A DNA stretch of 64,000 nt from the NCBI RefSeq assembly GCF_019578655.1, contig NC_063264.1, forward strand, positions 20,917,688 to 20,981,687, written 5' to 3'. The notes below the pieces were generated by a model. It worked only from the letters and a program-made list of their open reading frames with translations. It did no database searches and was not told the origin of the DNA. The position numbers were made by a program, and so were the translations under genes. Below, piece by piece: positions 22,965 to 34,806 of this stretch; the stretch's first letter is position 1, and each line of letters starts with the position of its first letter. The DNA comes from Ricinus communis. Taxonomy: Eukaryota > Streptophyta > Magnoliopsida > Malpighiales > Euphorbiaceae.

Positions 22965-23233
22965 TTGATTTTTCCCCTTCTCTATTTTGTGCAAAACACA
23001 TCATTTTGATGATTCAGCTGAGTTTTTTGCTGAGTCATCAAGTTAATTTTTTTTTTTTCCTTTGTCGGTTTAGGTTGCCAAATAAGCAGCTCTCACCGAT
23101 GATTTAAAAAAAATTTCGGAATAGTAAAATAGAAAAAAATTAAAAGCTTAGGAGTTTAAATGAAACTTTTGAAACAATTAGTTAAAATAAAAATTAGTTG
23201 AAAGTTCAGGAATTATTTGGTAATTAGGTCTTA
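22965..23233 (-). repeat. MULE right terminal inverted repeat
   Basis: Reverse complement of the left terminal repeat; the outermost matched text reads AAATAATTCCTGAACTTTC on the minus strand. The outer about 15 bp (GACCTAATTACC) have no clear partner at the left end. Confidence 0.85.
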
Positions 23234-24451
23234 ATTTTACTGTTTAACAAATCATTCCCTATAAACACAGCAGTTTATATACAAGCATACCACATATAGT
23301 TCACTTAAGTCTAGTCTATTTTTATTAAACCCAACCCATATTAAGATTATTAATCTAATTTGCTAGTTAATTATGTATAAATCCTTTCTAGTCTAGCCTA
23401 ATTACGAGTTATATTTTACCAAGCCTTTAACCGTAGATACACTACTTATTATGATAAGATCCATTTATGTGAACCTAATTGTAATATGGCCTAATCCTAA
23501 CTAAAACATGGTGAAGCCCACTAAAGCCTATTTTGATTTTAGAACATAAGCCCAATTAATATTGATTAGCTTAATGGATTACAGTTTTCATGTTGGGTCT
23601 AGTTTTAACCTAAAGTCTATCTGTCAATATTTAATTAAGCAATCATGTTACAGTTATTTAACATACATTAAACCAAAGATAAATAAAAATAAAGTGTAGG
23701 AAGTAAATCTAGTTATTACAACCTAGCGTACAACTAAAATTGTAAAGAAAAAGCCCTATAACTAAGTTAGAGTGCACAAAATTGCCAAAAATACATCAAA
23801 AACTCATAAAATCCCAAAAATCAAGTCGAAATGTTGATAAGTTATAGGCATAGAGCTGATCGGCTCAATGCAGAGCCGATCAATTGGCTTTGAACTGAGC
23901 CGATCGGCTTTGGGGGTTCTCCAGGATGGTTTCTACTGTTTTTTTACAATTCTCGCATCCGAGAGACAAATTTACATGCATAGAAGGAAAAAGAAATTAA
24001 TTAGAACACGAAAGGAATAAAATAAAAAAATAAATAACATCATATTAAACTAGAAATCCTAAAAAGTTATGCAAATCCTAAGAATCTGAAAACACAATGG
24101 ACAAACATGGCATATTAATCATATAACCCTAATAAACTAATTTAATTACAAAATCATAAGAAAAATATAAATCTAATCATGTAATTCTAATCATTGACTA
24201 ATCAGATTTGAAACCCAAATGCATACATATTATCTTATTCAAAACTCTAGTGTTCTTATTATCATACTCCAAAACCTAATAATTCAGTAACATACTAATT
24301 CATAAGAAACCATGATCTGATCACGTCAATCATGAAAATAAGACAAAAAAGAAACCCTAATCATGTTTCTTAAAAAACTTAAAGAACATGAAAATCAATT
24401 TAATGAGATAGCGATGTTGATGATGATGGATGAATGCTGGGGAACCCTCAG
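23234..24451. other. Unassigned AT-rich region with an AGCCGATCGGCT block
   Basis: No coding frame or recognisable element. It contains a local cluster of inverted repeats at 23853-23912 built on GAGCYGATCGGCTC, a motif that recurs at 26129-26168, 28441-28520 and 39044-39112. The text up to 24360 otherwise resembles intron or LTR sequence of unknown origin. Confidence 0.4.
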
Positions 24452-25974
24452 GTCGTTGATGGGTGCTACTCATGTTAGCTACAATCTAAGGCAGTGTACC
24501 TATCGATGCAGTCTAGCACTAATGGCGAGTATCAAGGTCGTATTCCTCGGGAAAGTGAAAGCCTAGAGTTACTCCTTTGTTCTTTGTTATATTAACCTAA
24601 AATGGATAATGAATAATTTCTAAACTAACTATTAACTACAAGCTAAGTTCCGAGGGAGATGTAGGAGTAATTGATAAATGAAATAATCAAGACAAGAAGA
24701 CAAACCCAAAGGGAATCTAAACTAGTTGGCAACCGAACAAAAGATAAAGGATCGGTGAGTCTAATTATGCTACCCGTGGATGAATTCTTAACCGAATTCG
24801 GTTTCTCTCTCGAGATAACCGAATTCCTAAACCTAATAACCTAAAGTTGGAATCTCTTCCCAACGATTGATTCTTAAATTAGCATTAAACTTTAATCCGC
24901 CTCTATTAAGCTTTGTTAATTCTTAATCCGGCTAGTTAATTATCCTTATCTCTAAGTGATTATTAACCAGTTCTTATTATTCAAAATTCTAATTGCCAAA
25001 CGGATTTCTCAATCTCATAAAGCAATCTAAACATCATAATTCACAACGTCTCATGAATAATGCATAATCTTATTAATACTGAAAACAAGAAGAATACAAA
25101 ACCAACTCAAACAATCCAACAATATAATATCAAGCCAACATAGTAAAGAAATCCCAATGGATTAAATCAGTATAGTTAAACATGTTCATGTTTAAAACGA
25201 TCTAGGAAATCAATTACAATGAAAGAATAATGAAAATAAAACATGTACACCCTTTTCTCTCGAATTGGATGAATACCCAAATCCGGATCTACACTTTGAT
25301 TAATCTCCCAAACGCCTCTTGAATTGCTCCACTACTGTTTGCACTCGGAATCTTACGATTCCGGGATTCTTACTCACTGCAACTCTCTCTCGCACTCAGT
25401 ATTGTGCAGAAACCGAACCAGCCGCCAGGGCTCTATGTCACTCTTTTCTCCTCCTTCTCTCTTAAGAAAACCTCATTTTTTCTTATATATTTAACTCAGC
25501 ACGGCTGTGTTCAAGGCCGTGCTGGTCAGCACGGCCAAAGTCCAGGCCGTGCTGAAACTGTGGATCTCACCAAGTAGGGTTTCACCACGGCCGTGTTTCT
25601 CCCCGTGTTGTCCACCACGGGCCGTGTTTCTCCTCGTGTCGGCCACCACGGGCCGTGCTGAAGGCCGTGGTGGCTACGGAAACCGTGCCCAAAGTGCCAA
25701 TTTCAAGAATCAAAGCCAATGGTTGAGCACGGCCAGAGTCCAGGCCGTGCTCAATGTATGCATTGTGGGCTCTTGTCCGATCTTGATGAATTCTCATCCG
25801 TTTCCGCACGTATTAATCTATAATTGCTTAAACAACGATGATGGTCCTATAAATGTTCCTGAAATGCAAAAGAACACAAAACACGGGTGATCTGGGAATA
25901 AAAGCACAATAATTGCTAAGAACATACGCAATAATATGCAAGCAAATATGTGTAAAACTATGCTTATCAGTCGT
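24452..25974 (-). mobile_element. Solo LTR, Athila-type, with perfect 5-bp target duplication
   Basis: The LTR occupies 24457-25969 (1513 bp) and reads on the minus strand from TGATAAGCATAGTTTTACAC to ...GTAGCACCCATCA. It is flanked on both sides by GTCGT (24452-24456 and 25970-25974), a clean target duplication. Its body matches the LTRs of the element at 42621-48057 (for example the GAATTCGGTTATCTCGAGAG and GATAAGGATAATTAACTAGC blocks), and the GC-rich part at 25497-25760 holds many copies of CACGGCC/GGCCGTG. Only the LTR remains, so the rest was most likely lost by recombination between the two LTRs. Confidence 0.9.
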
Positions 25975-28154
25975 CATCGTAGTTGATTGTTCTGCGAGTC
26001 TCAAGAGATGTTGAAGCGGGTGAGTCGAAGTTCGGTTATTGTTAAATACCTTTTAGAATCTGTATCTAGATGTAAAAAGTGTCAAAAGAAATGACGTTAA
26101 ACTAAGAAAATCCAAATTGGCAATGTATAGAGCCGGTCAGCACTGTACAGAGCCAATTAGCTCTAAATAGAGGAAGTTTGTGAAAAGTTGGCATTTTAGT
26201 CCCTAAACTTGCAAAATTCATTGATTTAACCTCAAACTTTATTTTTCTTGACAATTAACTCTAAATTAATCTCAAAAAGGTAATTTTGGTAGAATTAGCC
26301 TCAACCCTAGCCTCATATTCGCCCGTCCTTTGTCTCCCGGGACCCGAGAATGTAGTAACTTTCATTATAGGATTTTGCACAATTCCCTTGATATCTAGAT
26401 CCGAAAAATGGATGCTGACAGCTGTCCCCGGTTTGTCAAAACTTATAAGGATACGATAAAAGGATATCTCTGTGAGTTGTAGAAGTTATGTCTCATAAGC
26501 TCAAACTTTGATTGTTGACTTAATATGGGGACCATGCCCGCTTAATTTTTCTAGGACTTCACTTGCTTAGGTTGATGACTTCGCCTACTATTTAGAAACC
26601 ACGTCTATTGAATTTGGAACCACGTCTGTTGATTTCGAGACCACGCCCATTGATTTCATGATTGCAGAGACTTCCCTTTGGCTATTTTCTATTTCAGTAA
26701 ACAATTTATCACTTCGGTTCAATTCGGTAATTTTTCATGTTCTGATACTTTTAGTTAGAATTTCCCGCCTTGGGTTGCGATCTGATTCATTTTGATGCCT
26801 TTTGAGATGCAGTTCCACCATAGACAATGACGGAGGCTCAAGGGGAAGACATGTTGAGCATTCGTTCAAACGGACCTAACACGAGGGCTCGTGCCAAAGC
26901 TATTGCTCAAGCCACTTCAAGAATTGTCACTAAGGCCTTTGCAAGGAATGGAGCATCCTCAATTTCCACACCCACCTTCAAGATTTTATCATTGTCTACT
27001 TGGCATGAAGAGACTTCCTAAACTTAAACTTTCATCTTTGGTTTTGTATTACTATTTATTTTTATTTTTTATTTGTATTTATTTAGCTTGTTTTCCTTTA
27101 TTAGAAATTTAGGTTTAGGGTTCCCATATATGTGGGATATTGGTCTTGTTTTATTTTCTTACATCGAATTTTATACAAGGTATTGTGGGAGCTTTGGACT
27201 CCCCTTTGTCTTCGATGCTGCCTCTCTTATTTATGCCGACCCTATTCTTAAAAACTGTCATCCTTTAATTTACGTTCTTGTTTGGGATTAAGTCCATCTT
27301 CATACATTGTTTCATCCCATTTTCATTTCAATATGGTTGTCCTTTAATTCCCCGAATTGAGAAAGTGGGATTGTGTTCAATTTCCATCATTGTTCGTCCC
27401 TAATTTCATTATAACGTGGTTAGCCTTCATTATCTGAATTGTGATAGTGGGATTGTGCCCACTTTCAATCTTCAAATTAGTGGAATAATGTCCACCTCCT
27501 ACCTACGTCACTTTGGCCTTGAATCTCTGATTTATGTTAGTGGGATTGTGCCCACTTTCAATCTTCAATTAGTGGAACCATGACCAATCTCCTGCCTACG
27601 TCACCTTGGCCTTCACTTGTCCACAATTGCATCCCATAATCATCTAACAAGTGAGAATTGTGCTGCCTCCTTCCCAAGGCCGTGGACGTGTCCTACGCCT
27701 CCTTCTATCAAGGCTATCTTAGACGTCAACAAGAGAAGCCTTGCCACACGTCTTACCTAGATCCGACTCAAGCAAGCCTTCCAAGGGGCTAACATATCAT
27801 TCTATAAGCTATAATGGCACTTGGCTCGCTCTGGGAGTAAAGTGTAATTTTGATGGGTTAGAGACCAAATTTCTAATTTCTCAAAATTCAACCTTCCTCC
27901 CCCTCCGCCGGGATGCCAACTAGCCTTCTATGTGTCTTTTAGAGACTTGGATCGATTTTTGGACTAAAATGTGATTTTAATAGGCCGAAGACCTAAGCGA
28001 TATTTTTGCCCTCTTCAAGACATTTATATATCCCCATATCCATTCATCATTTACTTTAGCTATTCTTCTTCACTTTTCTCTCTCAAATTCTTTTTCATTC
28101 CTTTTGTAATTTATTTCTCATTTCTTAACCAAATTCTACAAAATCAGTCTTGAA
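25975..28154. other. Unassigned region upstream of the mobile-domain pseudogene
   Basis: Continues the sequence interrupted by the solo LTR. It contains one AGCCGGTCAGC-type block (26129-26168), a set of short repeats 'aaccacgtctattga' (26600-26650), a 64-codon frame at 26827-27021 without a domain, and about three tandem units of 80-95 bp with 'gtgggattgtgcccactttcaatc' (27360-27612). It could be the 5' region of the transposon that carried the gene at 28155. Confidence 0.35.
27360..27612 (+). repeat. Short tandem repeat, 80-95 bp units
   Basis: 'agtgggattgtgcccactttc' occurs at about 27446 and 27538, with a diverged unit at about 27364; the text between them ('cctacctacgtcac.ttggcc') also repeats. 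Confidence 0.6.
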
Positions 28155-29504
28155 ATGGCAAGCTCTTCCTCAAGATTTGCTAGACGTACCCCAATCACAC
28201 TAAATTGGAAGTTATCTCCTATAATTTCTTGCCAAAACGACCTTGGCTTTCGGAAGGGAGAGGAAATCACCCTTTTGGAGAATTGAACATCCATTAGGCA
28301 TTTTCGGCCATCAGAAAGGTATTTTTCTACCTTTAAACTTTGTTTCCTATGACTTATGTACTATATATACATATTATTTGCCTAAAATATGTGAAAGATT
28401 GTAAAAACATGTCAAAAAATGCGATGCCCTAGCTTGTAGAACCGACCAGCTGTGTGAAGTGCTAATCGACTATGCACACAGCCGATCAGCTCTGCACAGT
28501 CCGAATCAACTGTGCACAGGCTGAGATAAGAATTTTAGGGCTTTTTCATAAAAAATACCAACTAATAGACATATATTTACTTGTTTAGGATCTTTTCATG
28601 CGTAAATTATTTTTAATACCTATGCATTTTAGCTTTTCAGTGTGAAATTATATTGAACCGGTTCGCAGAAAACTTATATGGAGCTCGTGAGTGGTTGGAT
28701 GAGCTCCCCAGCTTTATCCAAGCTAGGATTTTAAGTTTGTAGCTACACTCTCATTAGTCACCGGGAGGACTGATTACACCTCCGTCTATGCCTTGCTTGA
28801 GAGGTGGATGGACACTACTCACACCTTTCACACCCTAGTTGGCAAGCTGACACTCTCCTCTCTTTCCTTTGCTGCCATCACGGGCATTGATTTCTCTGAC
28901 ACGCTCTGTGATCCGCGATCAGCGCTCTGACGTTTGAGAGCACTTTATCACTGATTTGCTCGATTTCTTTTTGGCATTCAAGAACATAAGTTGCATTACT
29001 TACCTTAGCATACCCCTCACTACCAGGGTTTTGTTCCTTGAAATGCTTTGTAGGTAGATCAAATGGCTAGAGCTTTCCTGGTGTACCTCTTTGGTATAAC
29101 TTTATTCAATGACTCAGAGAATTCACTGAACTTCCACTATTTGGCCCCGCTGTAGGATTTAGACTAGGTATCCTCCTACAATTGGGAGCCTACGGCTTTC
29201 GCATACTTGTATCATCAAATGGACATTACTGCCCGAGGCAGTAAGAGGATCTGCGGCTTCTGGAATATGATCCATGTAAGTCATGCTCTGACTTTCACTT
29301 TTTTTTATTTCTTTTATTGGTATTGCAAATGTTGATTCTTGTTTTTGGACCTTGGAGATCGACCTTCTAGTGGGTTCATAGGTTTTCCTCACCCGAGTCG
29401 CTAGGGCTCAAGTAGGAGTGTCCCAGTAGAGTAGGCCTAGATTCACGTGCACTGCTTGTGGATCAACTCCCTAACCTAGGATAAGATAAATAAAATTTAT
29501 TAGT
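28155..29504 (+). pseudogene. Plant mobile domain (PMD-like) pseudogene, 5' part
   Basis: A possible start ATG at 28155 opens MASSSSRFARRTPI..., broken by a stop after about 44 codons and followed by a likely intron (donor near 28320, acceptor CTTTTCAG at 28637). The next exon carries, over several frames, ALLERWMDTTHTFHTLVGKL followed by AAITGIDFS (28785-28905), and ARAFLVYLFGITLFNDS, YNWEPTAFAYLYHQM and RICGFWNMIH (29060-29277). This series (LLERW...HTFH..GE.T, ARAYLLYLLG..LF, W..AALA.LY) is the layout of the plant mobile domain related to MAIN/MAIL1 proteins and often carried by transposons. A donor-like GTAAGT follows at 29278. Stops and frameshifts show it is not functional. The Athila-like element at 29505 splits it from its 3' part at 37693. 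Confidence 0.6.
29500..29504 (+). repeat. Target-site duplication TTAGT, left
   Basis: TTAGT immediately precedes the 5' LTR and is repeated immediately after the 3' LTR at 37693-37697. Confidence 0.9.
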
Positions 29505-30894
29505 TGATGTAGATGATTCTATGCATGTTTATTGACTGTTTATTAGTTGTTCATTCGCGTATTTGAGTCATATTTATTCCTATTTGATCACACTTTGGTA
29601 TGTTTATGAATTTTTCAGGTTTTCACACTCTTTGATAAATATTGATTGATTTATAGGCAGAAATAAAGATATTTGGATGATTTATGCATATTAGATGTTA
29701 TCAGAGTTGATTCCTTGTTAACGCGCATTTCGAGGCTTTTGCACGACCTCGGACAATTTCGGAAATTTGGCATCTCATGGAGGTTGGTGCCCGTTGCCCG
29801 GGCCGTGCATAAATGCACGAGCCATGGCACGGGCCATGGCACGGACCGTGGCACGGCTATAGCACTTCTGCCTATAAATAGGTGCATGCAAAACGAGACA
29901 GGGTTCCGCTTTTGATTTCTGGACTTCTCTACGCGCGCGACCCTCACTTCTGCACCTCTGTTCTTGACATTTTGGTAGACCAACGTCAGTTCAAGGGATT
30001 GATTTGGAGAATTCAAGCAAAGATTGAAGTTTCTAGACGATTGACCGAGACATCCGAGATCCATACTTGAGGCTGGTTTCAGATTTGGCACTTGCGACAT
30101 TCCCACTCCGATTCGATAGAAGAGCAGTTATATGTTTCATTTTCTTTTCTGTTATTTATTTCCTTTTGTATTTGTTTCTTTCATTATGAGTAGCTAGGAT
30201 TGCCAAACCCATTAGGGTTCATCTTTGTTGATGGTTTGTGTTTAAATATTGGATTTTTTTTATCTGCCATTTTTGTAATCTTCTTACTGTTAGTAATAAA
30301 ATTTGATTCAACTAATTTGAGACATGAAATTAATTGTCTTTTGGGTTGTTTCTTGACATTGAGAAATGCTTTTTACAACTAGAAATTAAATAGTAAGAAC
30401 TGGTAATTAACATTTAGAGATAAGGTTAATTCACTCGTCGGATTAAGAATTAACAACTCTTAATAGTTCTAAATCATGCTTAATGCTAATCTGTAATAAT
30501 CTGATAGGAAGAGATTCCATTAGGTTAGTGCAAATTTAGGAACTTAGTGAGCTCGAAAGAGGAGCGGAGTTTGATTCAGGATTTAGGCACGGGTAGCAAG
30601 ATTTGCAGTTTATAAAATCAACCTTAGAATTCCATCACTTAGGTTCCCTTTGGGTTTGCTTCTTTGTTACGGTTGTTTTTCGATTGTCAGTTGCTGTTGT
30701 TCCTTTATTTGCATTCATAAGCATTAGTTAATTAATTTAGACTTCTCACACCTTATTTCAGATTAAATAACATAACGAACAGTAGTAACTTTAGATTTAC
30801 CCGATCTCTAGGGATACGACCTTGATACTCACTAGTGCTAGACCGCATCGATAGGTTCACTGCCTTAAGTGTAGGTTGCATAAGTAGCCCATCA
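29505..30894 (+). repeat. 5' LTR of the Athila-like element
   Basis: 1390 bp, TGATGTAGATG...GTAGCCCATCA. It holds a GC-rich stretch of repeated CACGGGCC(A/G)TG motifs (29795-29860) just upstream of a canonical TATAAATA box (29873-29880), so transcription probably starts near 29905. The right part contains the conserved GATACGACCTTGATACTC and CATCGATAGGTTCACTGCC blocks shared by all Athila-type LTRs in the window. Confidence 0.9.
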
Positions 30895-30900
30895 AGTTTT

Positions 30901-30918
30901 TGGCGCCGTTGCCGGGGA
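30901..30918 (+). promoter_or_regulatory. Primer-binding site, tRNA-Asp type
   Basis: TGGCGCCGTTGCCGGGGA, six bases after the LTR end, is the complement of the 3' end of plant tRNA-Asp with CCA, the primer used by Athila-lineage elements. Confidence 0.9.
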
Positions 30919-31071
30919 ACAGTAACGGTGAATTGGAGTGAATTGTTTTTGTGTTAATTTAGTCATTATTTGTTTATTCATTTATTCTTTATTTTTTATT
31001 ATTATTATTATTTGTTGTTATATTATTTTTGATTAATTGGTGGTTGTTTGGTTGTCGGTTTCAAGTTATAT

Positions 31072-33561
31072 ATGACTAGGAGCTCTAACCCTGATCCCAT
31101 AGCACCTTTATTTGACTAGGAGCGCTCTCTCAGATTATTGAGACGACGTTTGCAGGCAGTTGAGGAGGAGGACGGAGTTCCAGTTCAGGTTCAAGGAACT
31201 AACGCAATGGAGAACCTCAACCCCCAGGCCGATGAGGATCAGAGGACGATGTACGAGTTTGCTCGACCATCTTTGGATGGGACGAAAACTAGTATAGTCA
31301 GACCTACTGTAGCGGTCAACAATTTTGAAATAAAAGCCGACGTGATCCAGATGATCCAGCAGAGTGTGCAGTTTGGAGGATTGCCCAACGAGGATCCCAA
31401 TGCACATATCTCTAATTTTTTAGAGATTTGTGACACATTCAAGATAAACGGAATAACCGATGATGCCATTCGGGTGAGATTGTTTTCATTTTCCTTGAGG
31501 GACAAAGCTAAGAGATGGTTGCAATCCCTTCCACATCAAACAATTACTACCTGGAGGGCGTTGGCTGAAATTTTTTTATATAAGTATTTTCCTCCCGCTA
31601 AAACTGATAAACTTAGAAATGACATATCTTCTTTTGTGTAGTTTGATGATGAAAGCATGTACGATGCATGGGAGAGGTTTAAAGATCTTTTGAGATGCTG
31701 CCCACATCACGAATTGCCAATATGGATGCAGGTTCAGACCTTCTACAGCGAGTTGAACCTTGCAACGAGGCAAATGGTGGATGCTGCAGCAGGTGGGGTG
31801 CTAAACAGTAAGACGCCCGAGCAAGCTCAGAACCTGATAGAGGAAATGGCCATGAACAACTATCAGTGGCAATCCTCTAGGAGCCAACTAGGAAGACAGG
31901 GAGTGGTCAACCAAATGGACTCTACAACAGCCTTGGCAGCTCAAGTGGAGCTTCTAGCCAAGAAGATCGACCAACTCTAGATGCCGGTTCATGCAGCGAA
32001 CGTTGGCTGTGAGTTTTGTGGTGGCCCGTATTAGAGTGCGAACTATACTGTGGGAGGTATGTTTGCTTCATCCTCTACTACTTTTCCATCTAATTCTGCT
32101 ATGTCTTCTGATGTTGAACAGGTTGATTATATGGGGAATGCCCCAAGGCAGCAAAATAACCCTTACAACAATACATACAACCCTGGATGGCGCAATCATC
32201 CCAATTTCAGTTGGAGGAACAATAATGCCTAGGGTCCACTAGGTTTTCAAAGACTTCATCAACAACTACAGCAACAACCAGCTGGGCTTGCACAAGCTCC
32301 TCCTCCACAAGAAAAGAAGTCAAATTTAGAGGAGCTTATGATGAAGTTTGTGACGTCTACGAGAACGAGATTCCAACAGACTGATAGTGCACTTAGGAAT
32401 CAGCAGGCCTCGATTCAGAACTTGGAGACTCAAATTAGCCAAATTTCTAAGATGCTTTCAGAGAGACCTTCAGGATCGCTCCCTAGGACTACAAAGTCAA
32501 ACTTGAGGGAGCATTGTAAGGCTATCACCTTGCGTTCAGGTAAGAAATTGACTGGTTCTTCGCCTTTAGCTGATAAGGATAATACAATTGTGCAGGTCGA
32601 GCCAGCTAAGGAAGGACCAGACCTTGAGGTGGTAGAGAATGAGAGAAAGAAAGAAGACAGTAAAAGAGCCCGCATGGGAGCATCACCGGCCCATATCCCT
32701 GCAAGGTTGAGGCAGGATAAGGTGGACAAGCAATATAGTAAGTTTCTTGACTTATTTAAGCAGCTAAAAATTAACTTACCTTTTGTTGAGGCGATTTCAC
32801 AGATCCCGAAGTACGCCAAGTTCTTAAAGGAGATTTTGAGCAACAAGAGGAAGTTGGAGGATCTTGGTCAGGTAGTGCTTAATGAGGAGTGTTCTGCTAT
32901 TCTCCAGAACAAACTGCCACTCAAACGACGAGATCTAGGGACTTTTGCTATCCCTTGTATGATTGGTGATTTATCAATTAGTGGTGCATTGGCTGATTTA
33001 GGAGCTAGTATTAACTTGATGCCCACTAGTTTATTTGCCAAATTAGGGTTGCATGAACCTAAGCCTACTAGGATGAGTGTTCAGTTAGCAGATAGGACTG
33101 TTAAAATTTCTAGAGGTATTGTTGAAGATGTACTTGTAAAGGTAGATAAATTTATCTTTCCTCTGGATTTTATGGTGATGGATATGGAGGGTGAGAGCAC
33201 TGTGCCTCTTATCTTGGGTATGCCTTTCCTAGCTACATCGAGGGCTGTTATCGATGTAAGTGATGGAAAGCTTAAGCTTAGAGTTGATGATGAGACCATT
33301 ACCTTTGACCTAGCCACTTCCATGAGACAGTCACTGGACTATGATAATACTGTATATTCTATTGATGTGATTGATGATGTGGTTGAGTCCCATTTGCAAG
33401 AAATTTTATGTTCTGACCCTTTGCAGGTAGCATTAGCTGAGTTTAGAATAGCTTTAGGGATATGGATTAGAGCGGAGGTGGATTCCGATTTATTTGATCA
33501 AGCAGTTAGACATTTGGGGACAGATATAAATTCATATTGGGAGGATATTAGGGCGGTCTGA
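31072..33561 (+). pseudogene. Athila-like gag-protease frame, interrupted by five TAG codons
   Basis: One reading frame of 830 codons from ATG 31072 to TGA 33559-33561, broken only by TAG at 31117, 31639, 31978, 32032 and 32230. In order: gag capsid domain (31255-31780) with HISNFLEICDTF, IRVRLFSFSLRDKAKRWLQ and WERFKDLLRCCPHHELP; a zinc knuckle of the CxxC-H type starting CEFCGG (32010); a Q/N-rich NNPYNNTYNPGWRNHPNF block typical of plant Athila gag; a coiled stretch (32338-32460); HCKAITLRSGK; and an aspartic protease (about 32890-33330) with LADLGASINLMP as active-site block and VPLILGMPFLATSRAVID as flap-side block. Gag would package RNA and protease would process it. There is no frameshift over 2.5 kb, which is unusual preservation for a frame with five stops. 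Confidence 0.9.
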
Positions 33562-34633
33562 TGCTCTTTCTCTTCGAGCCGAACCAAGGCTTCATGTATT
33601 TCAGATAGTTTGAGATACCTCCACAATATTTTAGCGCACACATTGGCTGGTAGGGGTGAGAGTTGGGGAGCTCTCAATAAGCTTGATGTTGCTTTACTCT
33701 GGCATATTCGGCAAAGGACCTATTTGGATTTAGGGTTTTCGATGGCTGCATAGATGGATTGGATTCAGAGATCGGCTAGGAAGGTAGTTATTAGCTTTGG
33801 ACCATTTGTGACTAGGCTAGCTAGGAATATGGGGGTGTTGACTCACCGCTGCTCGAGTATGATGTAATCAGTTCTATGTCGTCGTTAGAACACAAAGAAA
33901 TGTACAACATGCGGATGGTTACTCAGACTGAGTCTACCTCAGGCGATTTCGAGTACCACTTGACAGGTTCCACTTCAGTTAACCAGACGGGTGGCGATGG
34001 TATTGATGAGGGTGATGATGATGATGTTGACATCACCGAGGAGCAGCTTGTACCTCCACCACGTCCCTCATCTAGGCCCACTGATGTTCCTGACCCATCT
34101 ATGTTCTTTAATCAATCAGTAGGCACATCCGTACATCTAGATTGGATAGGATGGAGGCCCGGATGACACAGCAGTGTGATCTTACACAGACTACTGAGGC
34201 TAGAGATTCAGTGAGAGTCTTGCGCGAGATGCTTCAGACATAGTCACATGCCACCCAACTTCTTCGGGATGACCTTGTGGCCTTGCGCACCGAGATGAGA
34301 GAAGATCATAATAGTTTTTGTTTTTCTTTACAGGATATCTCTCAGCAATTGGCTCGGATGCGAGTATCTAGTTCTTATGTGCCAGCACATGCGCCTACGC
34401 CTCGACCACCGTCTATGCTGGTATCGCCCTTTGACCTTGAAGGTTTCTTTGACAGTTTTGGTGATACCCCCTTGTCTGTTTCTTCTCCTCCAATGCCGCC
34501 TGCCCCAACCCCAGTTCCGAGTATTTCTACCAGAGCTGATGCCCCGATGTCTCCTCAGCTTGATGATCCTTTGTTCACTCCGGATTTCACCCAGCCGGAC
34601 CAGGGTGGTAGGGCTGATCATGTTGAGGATTGA
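33562..34633 (+). pseudogene. Athila ORF1-like region and C-terminal tail, frameshifted
   Basis: Where pol should follow, the sequence instead gives ILAHTLAGRGESWGALNKLD, then ALLWHIRQRTYLDLGFSMAA (33628-33752), the pattern of the ATHILA ORF1 family (AHT..GRG.S.G.V, D.ALLW, FLA). A TAG at 33751 and frameshifts follow, then an acidic segment (34000-34060, DEGDDDDVD), a leucine-rich coil with TAG at 34241, and a proline-rich tail (34380-34630). The role of this protein in Athila elements is not established. Both stops sit where the frame would read Q. Confidence 0.6.
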
Positions 34634-34767
34634 TGAGTCTAAATTTTTTTGGATAGTTTAATTTCTTTTTATTTATTTATTCTTTTTATTTATGGATGCT
34701 ATTAATCTTGTTCTAATTGTAATTATTGAACGTTATTTTGGATCATGTGGGCTATTATACCTGTTTT

Positions 34768-34806
34768 ACACTGAGGACAGTGTTCTTCTCAAGTGTGGGG
34801 TAGGTA
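34768..34806 (+). promoter_or_regulatory. Internal hairpin plus polypurine-like tract
   Basis: ACACTGAGGACAGTGT (34768-34783, 6-bp stem, 4-base loop) is followed by AAGTGTGGGGTAGGT (34791-34805). The same AGTGTGGGGTAG string is the polypurine tract beside the 3' LTR at 36271, so the tract exists twice, about 1.5 kb apart. Confidence 0.7.

Larger units (their letters stand above)
17850..23233 (+). mobile_element. Mutator-like DNA transposon (MULE), defective
   Basis: An element of about 5.4 kb bounded by long terminal inverted repeats (17850-18112 and 22965-23233). Between them lie a MuDR-type transposase pseudogene on + (18604-21467) and a GRF zinc-finger remnant on - (22340-22833), so the two genes converge as in maize MuDR. 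The extreme ends are blurred: the two termini stop matching before a clear 9-bp target duplication can be called. Multiple in-frame stops in the transposase mean it cannot move by itself. Confidence 0.8.

Noticed and set aside
25507..25890. 127-codon frame and its reverse-strand partner
   Set aside because: They fall within the GC-rich CACGGCC part of the solo LTR and follow that repeat; no protein evidence.
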